Source of the DNA: Scortum barcoo
Lineage: Eukaryota; Chordata; Actinopteri; Centrarchiformes; Terapontidae
Direction of reading: 5' to 3'
DNA: 64,000 nt
Assembly: GCA_023238725.1 (NCBI GenBank)
Contig: CM041544.1
Span: 2,139,501-2,203,500 of the forward strand
Part shown: in pieces, positions 26,101 to 39,500 of the stretch
Layout: each line of letters begins with the position of its first letter
How positions within the stretch are numbered: position 1 is the stretch's first letter
Made by a program: the position numbers and the translations under genes
Notes under the pieces: model-generated
The model's database searches: none
The model's input: the letters and a program-made list of their open reading frames with translations, nothing else
Told to the model about the DNA's origin: nothing

Positions 26101-29100
26101 TGTGCATGGAGGTGAGCCCGACTTTCTCTAGCCGGTACCTCTCAACCTCCTGCATAAGCTCAGGCTCCTTCCCCCCTAGCGAGGTGACATTCCATGTCCC
26201 TATAGAGTTTTGAAAAAGGTTTTCAAGTTTAACTTTATTATTCATGAAGAAAATAACTTTGGTCAGTGGCCCAAATGTGTTCACTGAAAATAGGTACAAC
26301 TACAGAAACAGTACAAACACATCATTAGTCACAGGTGATCAGAGATCTTATGTACACATCCCAGTTTTGTTCACTTTGGGTCAATCCCCGAGACAAGAGT
26401 TATAAATGATTTATGTAAAACTCATGTTTATTTAGAAACTTTTAGGAGGCTTTCACAGCTCATGTCGCTATGTGTTGTTTTGTGCGAATCCTCATTTCCC
26501 CAAATCTCTGCAACGGAGGTAGAAATTGTAAAGTTAACACAAACCATAGAGCCAAAGTGGCCACACTTATACAAATACAACATGTTAAAATATACTCCAA
26601 TTTTCCTTTTAATCATGCATATTCCTTAATGGAGATGGTGGACCCACCCTCTAATGGCTACTTCCAGCAGGTTACATATCATGTCACAAAGCACACCAGT
26701 CATCTCAAGTTCATTCTACCAAAATGACTGAGATGTCAATCCAGTGGATCTGTTAGAACATACTCATTAAATGCAGACATCATATGAGTGTGTGTGGAGG
26801 CTGATCACTGACTTCAAAGTCCAACTCTTATCTCTTCCAAAGCCCTCAGTGGGACTCCTACAGGCTGCCAGGCCTCCATTATTCGATTACAGCCCACTTT
26901 GTCTCTTTCCAATTTGATTACCCAGGTGATTTTGGCTAATAATAAAGGTCTCCTGCTCACCTCTTGTGTAAAATCATGTGCTGTGGTAGTCTCAGCCAAT
27001 AGTCCATGTTATGTTGTCACAAGGCAGTCCAATTGTCTGTGAGTATGTAAGCGATAATGTGATAATATATAATTACAATTATTATTCCAATTACAATTCT
27101 CATATTCATAACACAAAATAAAATAATGAGAACTATTCTGAGACTTGATTTAATCACTTCCATTATGGTTAATGTCTGCTGTTGTAATAAAAAAACAATA
27201 CAACAAGCACTAGTAAAATCAAATATATGTTCTTGACATGATTCTTTTCATTTGTTGATGCTACCTCATATGATCTCTCAAAGGATATAGGGTGTAATCA
27301 CACACATAAACTTTGAATTCAGGCAGGTCAAATATTTAATTTTCTTCCTTGTTTAAAGTGATGGCCCTAATAAGTGTGTTTGTTACTATATTTTCTTTAT
27401 ATCACAGCTGTGCCAGCAAGAATGAGACAGTGTATGGTTAATTATCTTCAGTGTACAGGGTGTAATAGAAGCTTTGTGTATTATCTTTAATTGCAGAATC
27501 CAGAGGTACAGCCTACTCAGAGTTGTGTAGTTTCCATATGAACAGCAGGGTTTCTTATTTCCAGACGATAAGGGCTCTTGGCCCAGCGTCAGCTCTTTGA
27601 CAGGAGGACTCAGCAGAGGCATGCAGTGAAACTAAGGCTCTGTTTGGCCTCAGTGGCACTCAGCCTTTCAGTGGTTAAACTGCTGCACTTCACAGTCTAA
27701 ATCAAGATACAGGGATTGGAAAGAGAATACAATCTGTTTATTATTCCAACCTCACAGCAGTGTGAGCCTCAGCTCATCCAAAAGCAAATTCAAAGCATGT
27801 AGCAGCACGATGAGATGAGAAGAGACATCCACAGGTAACTGTTGCTGTAACATATCCCCTCCTAATTTCTCTGTTTATCTGTCAGACTGCCATCATTGTC
27901 TTTGTTGTTTGTGTTCTTGTACTTTTTGTCTGTACTTATTACCTGTTTCACTTGATTCTGTTACTGAACATCTCACTGTCCTACAATTTTTACCTTTTTG
28001 CCTTCATCCCTCACTTCTTTTTTTTCTGTTCTTTTCTCTTACCAATAACCGTTTTGTCCTTCTCCATCTCCTCCTCCTCCCTGACCTTTCCTCTCCATTT
28101 GCTCAGGCTGAGGAGATCATTCGCAGGGAGCTGGAGAAGAAGGAGACTCCCAGCCTCTACTGCCTACTGGGAGACGTATTGAGGGACCATCAGTATTATG
28201 ACCGGGCATGGGAGCTGTCAGGCCGACGCAGTGCCAGAGCCATGCGCTCCAAAGCCCTGCTGCACCTCCACAATAAGGAGATCCAGCAGTGCGTCGACTG
28301 CTTTGAGCAGTCGCTCAAAATCAACACGATGCAGGTACAAGCAGAGTACGGACGTTGCTGGGCTCCCGTTAAATTTGATAGGAGTTAGATTCCTGAGAAA
28401 TGTCTGTAGACTTGTGGTCCTGTTAGAATTTCAATAATCACTTTGTTTTGCTTTTGGAATGTTTTTTGGAAATATTTGTGCATACATTTAAAAATTGGGT
28501 TCACTTTTATTTTTTCGTGTCTGTGTGTGTTTGGATAGCTCGGTGTGTGGTTTTCTCTCGGTTGTGCCTACTTTGCCCTGGAGGGCTATGAGGGAGCTGC
28601 CAGGGCTTTCCACAGGTGTGTGGGACTAGAGCCAGATGTAAGTGCCTCCACTCACAGTGTGCAGTGAGTGCATGAGAAAATACGAATTCTGTCAATCTCT
28701 CACTTTGACATTGTTGTCCCTGCAGTCTTTATCTACACACACACACACACACACACACTTTGAGGTCTTTAATGTCTAAAATGGTCCCTCTGTACATCAC
28801 CTCTGAACAGCCTCATCATAATTATGTGGATACTTGCATTTTGCCATTCCTCTATGTGTTCTGTTATTATTCTTCTCTCCAGCTCTTACTATGTCCCTCC
28901 CCCTCCCTCTCTCTCCTCTTTTCAGAATGCAGAAGCATGGAGCAACCTCTCTACAGCCTACATTCGCCTTCATAAGAAGTGAGCATGAGTACAAGTGTGC
29001 TGTGTTCTGGAAACACTCTTAGAACAGCATATGTTAACTTGTTTGCATTGATAGTAAGAGTGAGTCAGGGAATAGAATGGATTGAATATGGTTCAATACG

Positions 29101-30484
29101 ATTATTGTATTCAATAACAAAGCAAACAGAATCCTTAGTACGTACAGCAAATACATGGAAATCACTCATTTACCTTTCAGGATGGGTTGTGATGGAACAT
29201 CGGGTTGGAGAAATTTTACTTTATGATGACAATAAAGTAAAGTTCAGAGAGTTACCAACACTATTAGGATTTATTCTCTGTAGAGCACAAATGTCTAAAA
29301 CAGAGTTTGTGGCCATTCTTCTCACAGTTTCTGACATTTTGTTCCACAAAAATCAGGCCATTTCCTACTTATTTACTGGATCAACACTCAGAGGACTTCG
29401 GTCACACCTTTTTAGTTCAGTAGTTGGGTTAGTTTGGTTTAGGAGTGGGTAGGACCTCCCCCCTTTGCCCAGAGAACAGAATTGTTTATGGCATTGATTC
29501 AAAAAGGTGCACATGATGCTGATGTGTTAGTGGCACATGCATGCTGTAAATCTGCTGTTCTGCTGTTCCTCATCCCAAAGATTGATTGAGATCTGGTGAC
29601 TGGAGGCGAATATACTGAAAATTTGAAAACTTGGTTTGAGGTCTTTAGTATGATTAGATCAGCATCAGTTTAAGTTAGAAAAGCACACGTATTAATCAGT
29701 TTAACAGTCAAAAACTCTGTCATTTGTCATCACCTTGATTAAAATGTTGCTACTCTCCAACTCGTGAACATCAATTTGTATTATGTCTGTTTTTTTTTTA
29801 CATATGAGCCAGTGAGAAAAAAATAGTTTAACTAAAAACTACAGAAAAAGTAGAGTAATCTAAACTTGTTCATAGTAAAAAGCTGATTGAGAGAATCAGT
29901 TTTCAGAGCTTTTAACTCCTTACCATGTTTATAAGATGGTAGATTATGACCATAAAGGGATGCGCAAGATCAGCAATACTCAGCTGTGGCAGTAAAATAT
30001 TCCCCATACCATTACCACCCACAGCCTCAACAGTTGACACAGGGCAGGATGGATCCATGTATTCATGTTTTTTACGACATACTCTGACCCTACCATCTGC
30101 ATGTGGCATTAAAAGTCAGGATTGGTCAGACCGGGCTACATTTTTCCAACCCTCTTATCCATTCTTGGTGAGCCTATGCCCATTAAAGCCTCAGTATTTG
30201 GTTCTTATCTGAGGAACCTGCTGTGGTCTTCTGCTGCAGTAGTCTGTCCGCTTCAAGGTTCGATTAAGATATTTGCATTAATTCGTGTTCACACAGACCT
30301 CTTGTGCTGTGTTTTTTCCTAGAAGGGGGACTCTGAGAGAGTACAGAGGGATCCAGTGAATCTGAGCCTTTGTTCACATCAGACTCATGTGCTTTCAGGC
30401 CTGAAATTGAAAAGCAAAGCAGGAAAGCTTCTATTAATACCTGGTTAGCACCACTGCCAATTCAGCAGAAGCACTTTTTAACTT

Positions 30485-30519
<35 letters not shown>

Positions 30520-33500
30520 ATGGCAGGAGGTGATGATGGTTATGTGTGTATGTTTCAGGGTTGAGATTGTATCTTTTCAGTCGCAACAATCTACAAATTT
30601 TGAAATTAATATTACTGTAACTAAGTAGATTTGATACATAAATGTTTTAGTGTGCTCATTCACTGCTGATGTTTCCTTCTTTTCCTGTCACACTCATTGG
30701 CAGAGACAAAGCCTTTCGTACCCTGCAGGAAGCCCTGAAGTGTAACTATGAAAAGTGGCAGATCTGGGAGAACTTTATCATTGTGAGCGTCGACACTGGG
30801 GACTTTGCTGAAGCCATCAAGGCCTATCATCGTCTGATGGACCTCCGGGAGAACTACAAGGACGTCGAGGTAAAGGACTGCACTTAATGTCATCTTAGCT
30901 GCTGTTACACCTCACTCTTTGACAGTATGTACTGTAAAGAATTACAGCTGTGACTCTCAAAGGTAATCTCTGGAGTGGAGTGAATGTCTCTAAAAGTAGG
31001 AGACAAGAAAGTCAAGAGGGCACAGGAATGACAACATTACAAAAAAAAGTCAAAACATTTACAAAATCAACTCGGAGTTTGAAAAAAAAAAAGGTAATTG
31101 TCTGAGTTATATTGCACAACAGACTCTACTACAGAGCTTCAAATAGTTATGAAACACATTTTTTACATTAGCCATTAGCTCATCCTCCGTTCACTAATTC
31201 AAAAAGTGCACTCACACCTAGCTGACAGCTGGCAAGCTGGGATACCTGAGACAGAGCCCCACGAGGGTCACGCCATTGATGGAGACAGTGGAAGACTTCA
31301 GTCAGCTAGTTTATGGTCACCTGTGCTAGTGTCTGTTTGTACTGTAGAAGAAGGTGAAGAACGACACAACCTGCCTGTCCTCATTCAAGCAGTGCAAACA
31401 TTTTGAAGTGTAAAAGCACTGATGAGGAAAGTAACAACCCAATGTCTTACAGCAAGCTATCGTCCTTTCAGAATATGATATTATATCTTTTATGAATATT
31501 CATGCAAACACAGCTCAGTGCTTTTGTAATTATTAGACAACACACCTTATTTTCATTAATCAATTCTTCTGAAATGTGTCCAAACAAACCAAGTAGTTAA
31601 ACCCACAGTCTCTGCCAATGAGTGTGACAGAAAAAGAAGGACATATACCAGCAGGTTAGCTTGCTAGTGATAAAGCCAGCAGCCTCAGATGAGAGCTTTA
31701 CTTCTTTTCCAACAACAGTTATGTCTCATCTGATGCTGATGCTGATCCTAGCAGTGGGTATCAAGGGTCTTTGCAGGCATTATTCTAATAAGGGAGAGAG
31801 GTGTATAATATTAACCCAGCGACAGTTGTGACCATGTGACAATGTGAAACCACTGGGCTAATGTGCTCCAATAAATGCTCACATATTTGAATGGATTGTA
31901 TTCTGCTCTCCTTCACAGCAGCCCAGCTGGACAGTGCACTGTGCTGCCTATCCAGATTAGTCTGAGTGAATGTGCAAAACTATTTGGATGCGAGTGGTGC
32001 GAGCTGGTGCAAGAGTAGCCCTCATAGTACTTAGACATTTAAGTAACATCTTCTCCTTTTTAGCTGGTGCTGACTGTCTCTTTCACCAGTTAAAAAGAAA
32101 AACATCACCACAGGCAGGTCACCAAACAGACGTCACTAATAATGTTTATTCTGTAATTAACTTGATAAGAGGCCAAAATGAAACCCAGCTGGCGTCTGGC
32201 TGAAGTGTTCTCTGCACGCTGCTGTCTGTACTCAGCCAAAGATCATTTGTAATGAAAAAACCTCCCCTGCAGTGCTCTCCAATCTTGAGTAGACTGTAGT
32301 AGTTTTTGTATTCTCATCAAATTCATCACTGTGTAAAGTACAAAAATGAAAAAACAAGCTTCATGAGTATTTTGTCAAAAATGTTTGGACTCAAATTTAG
32401 TAAAATTCTCTAAATTGTGTTTTTTTTTCATATTCAGTGCCATTTTCATCCCATGGAGTTTTATAAAATAATAAAAAAAAAGATGTATGTATTATCATCT
32501 CAATGTTAAGTGAAAACCTAGGAAACCTAACCCTAATCCATTTTAGGCTCTCTAGAACATCAACTGAAACAATGACTGGAAAATATAAACATAGTTTTAA
32601 CAATGCATTTGGGTGCTGCTGTCAACGAGACAGAGATAAAGAAAAGTCTTTTTAGAAATTCAAGATCAAGATCTTCAATGTCATATGCACAACAGTAGTT
32701 GGCAATAAAATTTGTTCAAATCTCAGGCTACCTCCAACAATGCTCAAAAAATGTAAAAGAACTTCACAGACATAAAATAGTGCAGAAGTTTAAAATATGA
32801 GAATAGAAAATATGAAAGGAAATACAACACACCAAAATAAAATATCAAAATATGAAATAGAACTGAAATAGAAATATATACAATTAAATGTAGTAGTGTT
32901 GAGGCAGTTGTGCAAAAGTAATTAAAAAAAAAAAAAACTTTACTCAGTCCAAAGCAACATCCTGGAATACACTCTCATTTATTTCTTGTGACACTGTTCT
33001 TCAGTGTTTGGAGCTTTGTGAGCCAAATGGGTGATTTGTCCTCCAGTCACACGAACCACCCAGCTGGTAACATCTTATCAAAAGATAAACTAACTGTTTA
33101 TTCTTTCCTGTAGTGCTAATTAATCGTTTTCATTGTTTCATTGTCACATATGCGGAGTCATTTACAACAACTGAAGGGAAAGCCTATCTTAAACATGTCT
33201 CAGTAATTGCACACCCACCAATGCATTCTAAGTCGAAAATTAACCATCGGCTTTGAATAAACAAACCCAAACAGCCTGCAGTAGCGTTTTCAGGATTGTT
33301 AATTTTCTCCTTCAGCCCTGTAATAATTTTAGTCCTGCAGTTTTGAGCAATTAACTTTAAAGATGACATCTTTTAGCCCAGTGGGGCTGATTGAAACCAC
33401 ATCTCAGAAAAAACTCCCGTGTTCTCAGTCTAAATACCCAAACTACCTCAAATTCCTTTTTTAGGGTGACTGCAAAATATTGTACACAACCTTTCCTTCT

Positions 33501-36500
33501 TTAGGTGTATTGATATTGTGTCTGTCTTGATTTAGTCAGCATTTCACGAGGATCTTCATTTATTTATGCTGGTCATGTTGCCATCAGACATCATATAGGC
33601 TGCAAGATGCTAAAGCACACAAGTTGAAAAGGTCAGCAAGCAGCCTCCATGCTCCAAGCAGATCACTTAGTAAATGAAATTTGGCTTTGCTCTGCTTTTT
33701 TCCTCCTATTTTTTTTTAAATCACCTCGTACAACACAGATGTATATACGATGTAGTATCATTGATATTCTAAAACAGACAGCTTTCAATTAGGTTAAAGG
33801 TCTGATGCTATCTCTCACCAGTAAGACATGGAACAGTTTGTGACTACTGTGACATGTAGTATTTCTCTAAATTACCATCAATCACATCATTTAGCCAGTA
33901 CGACTCTCACTAAGATTACAAATCTGGATGAACTGAGACAGTGGCAAGAACTGCAGACAGACAACAACCTACTGCTGAACGTCACCAAAACCAACGAGCT
34001 TATCATCTGTGTTAGAAAAAAAGGAGGTGACGAGGCACGCTTCTGTCTGTGTCAGTGGAGCTGAGGTGGAGCAGGTCAACAGTTTCAGTGGGAATCAGCA
34101 TCATAGAGAACCTCTCATGGTCATGTCACATCTCCTCCAGGGTGTGCCAAGTTCCCCCAACTTTCACAGAGAAGAAATAATGACATTGGTGATATAAGGA
34201 GCATACCAAAAGAAAATCCCCACCCAGCCTCATTGTGTTCAGCTGCTGTCTGACAGGAGATACAGAGATATCTGCTGCTGTACCACCTACCACTACTGAG
34301 CACTTCCTTTCCTCCAACTGTAAGACTTCTAAATTCATCCTCCACTGGTTCAATAGTAATAGTTGGTATAATATTAAGAGTTCATTCTTTTCACACCAGG
34401 CTTTAAAAACACAACAGCCATTCTACTTCACCGTAAGAAAGTGAACAAACACTGTACTCATGTGTGGTATAACAATCCCAACATAAAGGTCCACTTAGTC
34501 ACTTTTGTTGGTATCATTAATGCTCCCAGCAAGTTAGAGAGCCACTAGCTGACAAGATTGAATGGTCGATCATGTGGATGGTCCAAATGACCAACCAGCA
34601 TCTCCATCTTCAGTCATCATGCTAATGCGATATACACATCAGCAGTGTGAGATCCTAGCATTAGCTCCACTCTTGTGCAAACAGTTTGCCATTCAGGTTG
34701 GGTTTCTTATTTTCAAGTTGTTGCCAAATGTAGTTCTATAAACACACACATTCTCACTGTTAGACATTTGAAAACTAACCTAGCCAGCACTGAACATTGA
34801 ACAGTCAGACAACTTTGTAAATATCTTCTGCACAAAAAAATACTGTGGCACATTACCTCTCTGGGGTTTGAGTTTGTTTGTCCATCTGTCCTTTGGTACA
34901 AAGTATCAATGTGTGTTTATATATCAAAATGTTGATGATTTACACCACTGTGTCTTCTGTGTATAGTGCAGCTTTATTTAAGGACATCTCTGTCCCCTAA
35001 CCCCTGCTTTCCTCTCTGAAACAAACCTGTCAAAACTGCACCTCAAAGCGTCACATAAAAGTCTCTTCACATCAAAGGACTGTTCCATTTTTACCATTCT
35101 ATTTTTACTACCATCCACCTCACACCTTTCACTGATGTTTTACATAAATAGTGCTGACACTCAGCCTCCTTTAAATGCATGATCAAATCACAGTCCCATT
35201 TTTAAAAGCAACATTTCTGCCTTATTCCTTTTTATATCTTTCTTCCCTGTGGTTGTGTTTAGCCAGGCACAGAGCAGGAGCTGAAGTGGAGGAGACGCGG
35301 TGGCAGGGACCACCATAAATTCCTCTCTTATGGAATGATGGTGACAGACATACTTTAACTGGCTAGTAGATTTCAAAGGAGCTGGAGGTCACGTGGCTGA
35401 GCTTTGTGCCTCACGGGGCTAAATGGGATACACAGGCATATACAATACACAGAATCCCTTGAAGAAAATAGTCAGGTATTTCTCCTTTTCCATTGTTGTG
35501 ATTTAAAATGAAACCTCAAAATGAGCCTTATAGTGAATTCAGGCCTGTCACTCCTGCCATTATTAGTTTTCCACTTAATTTCACACACTAACTGGATCCA
35601 GTAATCTGAAAAAGTCATCCACTCAGTTTTCACCCTGATGTGTCACTTTTTACCACCGTGATGGACAGCATAAAAGGATATGTCAACGTTATATTCATGA
35701 ATTTAATCTTACTCACCAAATAGAAAATCTGTGGTTTCAAGTTTCCACCAGCCTATGTGTTGAGGTGTGAATAGATGTTGAGGATGTGGCATTAATGATG
35801 TTATAAAGCCATACAGAGTTGGTGTGCACTGTAGCCCTTCTTTTGTTTGACTTTAATTGTCACTACAGTGAAAGGGCCTCCTTGTCACACCCCAAGGAAT
35901 CCTGACAGGTGCTTCATTAGTTACTGGTGGGAGGCGGAGAAAATAAAGATAGCAGATCTCAGCTGGATCTTAACTTAGGAGGCCAGTAAAGCTAATCAAA
36001 GAAGAAAGGGGGTGGATGGGGAGAGGAAAAAGTGAAAGAAAGGCAACATGGGGGAGAGAGAGGGATGGTATTTAAGGGTGATACTGTGGGTTCTTCCTCC
36101 CATATACTTCACTAATGCACTGACTTGGATTAGACCTACTGTGTTTAATGGCATCCTTTATTAACAGTATTTCTTCCTCAGTTCTTAAAGTTATAATCTG
36201 TCCCATTTCCATCCTTTTTGGTCTGACATCACCCATGGTTATCGTGTGTATTGGTTATGTGTTGGGCCACTTGAACATTTTTAAAATTAAGCAGTAGTAT
36301 GCTCCATTTTTAGTATTTATTGTGGAAAGAAAACTCATCAACAAAAGTAAGGCTGTATTGTATCTTATTTAGAGTCACACAGAGAAAAGGTCAAAATGAC
36401 AGCAGGTGTTTAGTCTTAGCTGATTTAAAACCTCTGGATGTGGGATTGAAATGTTACATGCTGGACAGAGAGAACAGTCTTTTCTGCCCTGTGCTTCAGT

Positions 36501-39500
36501 GTTGACTTCAACCTGTATCATTCATAGAAAACTGTGGCTGATTGGCATGATTACCAGTACAGTAAACCAGTGAGAAGACCATGATGGTGATAACCTGCTG
36601 CCCACTGACATCATGAGGGCATTTTAGAGTGTTTGTGAATATTAAAAACACATTTTCCATAAACCCTGTCAATTCCCACCCTGTTTTGTGTTGAGCAACG
36701 TTGCTGTTCAATTAACAGTAATTAAAAGTAATAGTATATTAAGACAAATCTGACACTGACATGTGTATCATCTGTTTTTCCCCATGACAGATTCTACAGA
36801 TCCTGGTCAGAGCAGTTGTTGAAAACCTGACAGACAGCTCTGGTGAGCAGGCGGTATCTCTGCAGTCCAAACTGAGGGAGCTCTTTGGGCGGGTCACTTC
36901 GCATGGACACACAAGTGACTCTGAGATCTGGCGGCAGTACGCTCTGCTGTATGGTGGCGGCAACAGCTCCAACCCAGAGGACGACGAAAAGGTGGGTTCC
37001 ACAAGTGGCTCTCCTTCAGCATGATTTCGTTGCATCTGCACAAGTTGAAAATATTGTAAATTTCTGTTATGTCACAACTGTGTTGTTTCACCATGCAGCT
37101 TGAATTATGTAGTCAGCTGAAACATGAACAATCCAGTAATTAAAACCCTAGGACAAAGAGACTGAGTACAATATGGGGAGTTGAAAAAAGCAACATCAAA
37201 AGTCATGACTCCATTTGATCTTACCACATGGTTTTTCAGGCACTACAGTTCTTTTCCAAGGCCCATCGCTGCGAGGTTCAAGCCAGTGGCTGGGAGAAAG
37301 ACCCCACTTTGTTTAAGGAGGTGGTCAAAAGAGCCATCAATCTGGGTGAAGGTGAGAACACCATCCAGCTGTACACACAACCAGCACAGTGTAAATGTGA
37401 AAACATGAATGAACATGAATGTTTAGTGGATAAGTCATTCTACATAAAAAGAATTAACAGCATGTTGACAAAGATCTATCAAATGCCTGAATATAGTGAA
37501 ACATTCCTGTTCCAACTTCTAAACGTCAAGTTGATGTCTCCAGATGTCTTCAACCACCTGTGCAAATCCTTACAGAACTGATTAATGCTATTATAGTATT
37601 ATAAAAATGACTTAAAACCCCCATGTATTAGCAAAATAAATATAGATCAAGTAATCTATTGTTTAAAGTCTAATCTGTTAAAAAAGAAGCCATGCTGTCC
37701 CTGTCAGTGTTCCTCTGTTAGAGATATTGTTAGATCATAATAGTCGTCTATCAAATTAGATCATCTAATCACAGGAAAGTTCAATACAGAAAATGGTAAA
37801 CTGAGACTGACCATCATAGAGCACTGACAGGTTTATTTTAGAATGTAAAATGTCCTAGTACATATCTTTGTCACTGTTCTTTGATAAACAGACTGAGGAG
37901 ATCCTTGTTGAAAACGTCTTTGTGTTATGCGTTTGTTAAAATGCCAATATTGACTTATATATCATTATCACTTCCTCAAATATCAATATAGGTATTCATC
38001 TCAAAAATCCAAAAAGCTTTTTTGATAGTACCACCGGGGGGCGGTGAATTCTGCACATATAGACTGTTAGATGTTATCTGCAGTAAAGAGTACTCTCTGA
38101 TTTCACTGAAGCCTGCTCATTTTTTTCTCATTTTTATTTCACTATTTCATTTTGGAGAGTAGAGAACAGTTGATGGAGTTTTATGTTTTTTACATGGTTG
38201 TGCAGTATGAACATACAAACAAGTTAAAATGGACAGAATTCCAGCACAAATCACAACAGGGACACAAAAACTACTAACCCAGCAGGCCTGATCCGGTCTC
38301 TCTTCTCTCTGTTTCTTAGTGACCATTAGTTGCAGTAAGAAGAAAAGTAACCCAACTGAAGCTCTTCAGATGCTTTCCTCCACCCGCCTCAGCCTCAGGA
38401 GTCTGGCCACCAAAGCTAAGGTACAGTCCACTGCTCTGCCCGAAGACCACGCCCCCTCTCCATGACATCACTGCTTTCTATGACTCATGGCTGATGGTAG
38501 ATTATATGGTGTCAAGACATCACTGCATTTTATAGCTCTCATCTTGCATCTTGAGTCTGGTTTTAGCGTAAATGTAGACCACATACTTGACAAAAACATT
38601 GGTGGTGGAGCAGAGTAAATGGCAGGAAACTGGGTCCCAGTTGGCCGGCAACCAGAGATCCTCCAGCTGGGAGTGGGAGGGTTAGTGTGGCTGGCACTCT
38701 ATAGATGTCAGCTACCTTGAGAGGCTGAGATTGAAGAATCATGTGCAGGCACCGTAATTCTTCTATAAAACCTCCTTGATTCTCTGATCTTCCCTCAGTG
38801 AGGCACAACAAGCAGGTGGGGAGCAGAAACAGTGATAGCACTTAGCTCACACAGACCGTTCACTTGGTGTCAACATGCAAGTTGACTAAAATCACCAACA
38901 TCATTACAGGTCTGTCTCAATGGGTTTCAACAATATGGTGATCAAGTATCTGCCTTTATTTCATCAGGGTTTAACTGTGCAACTGACAAATAGTTTAGCT
39001 ATCATAAATAAACTCCCATACATAAGATCCTGATGTAAGTGATTCAAATATTGATGTGGTTCTTGTTAGAAGTATAACTGACTGATTCCACTTGTTATTT
39101 ACCATCTGTTAGGTGTAGCTGTCACCACAGTCAGTGTGTGACTAGTATCTAGCCATAACACATCAGGCTGGATTATGACACAGTTCATAGTCAGCCAACA
39201 CTATTTAGAATTTAAACATGGTTTATGAGGTATGTTTCCTGGGTAACAGCTAATTAGATATTGTTACAGATTATACAGTCTAAAAATGGGCATCTTTCCA
39301 TTAGCTATTCTGTACTTGACCTTAGAAGACACAGTTTGAATGCTGGAAGGTCACACTGATTGAACTTTTTTTTTTTTGTTTAAGGGTGATATTGTTGGGC
39401 TCTCTGGCTCAAACCTGGCCAGCTGATATATCAGCATAATTTATCACACAGATATTGGTGTCTGCATGAGAATTTAGATAGTGTTGCTATTACACAGTTT

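Larger units (their letters stand above)
23114..28106. other. ttc27 intron after visible exon 7
   Basis: A 5.0-kb intron. It holds the CA repeat, then a 2.6-kb minus-strand LINE (about 23600-26210). From 26211 to 28080 it is AT-rich with nothing recognisable. It ends in a long pyrimidine tract and gctcag at 28106. Confidence 0.7.
30870..36790. other. ttc27 intron after visible exon 11
   Basis: A 5.9-kb intron without exons. It contains a probable LINE/SINE 3' tail on the minus strand (32650-32960) and a plus-strand LINE fragment (33830-34340). The other parts (30870-32640, 32960-33820 and 34345-36790) show no element I can name. Confidence 0.65.

Noticed and set aside
28979..29452. 157-codon open frame directly after visible exon 10
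   Set aside because: It starts at the splice donor in a frame other than that of ttc27. The exon junctions on both sides fix this as an intron.
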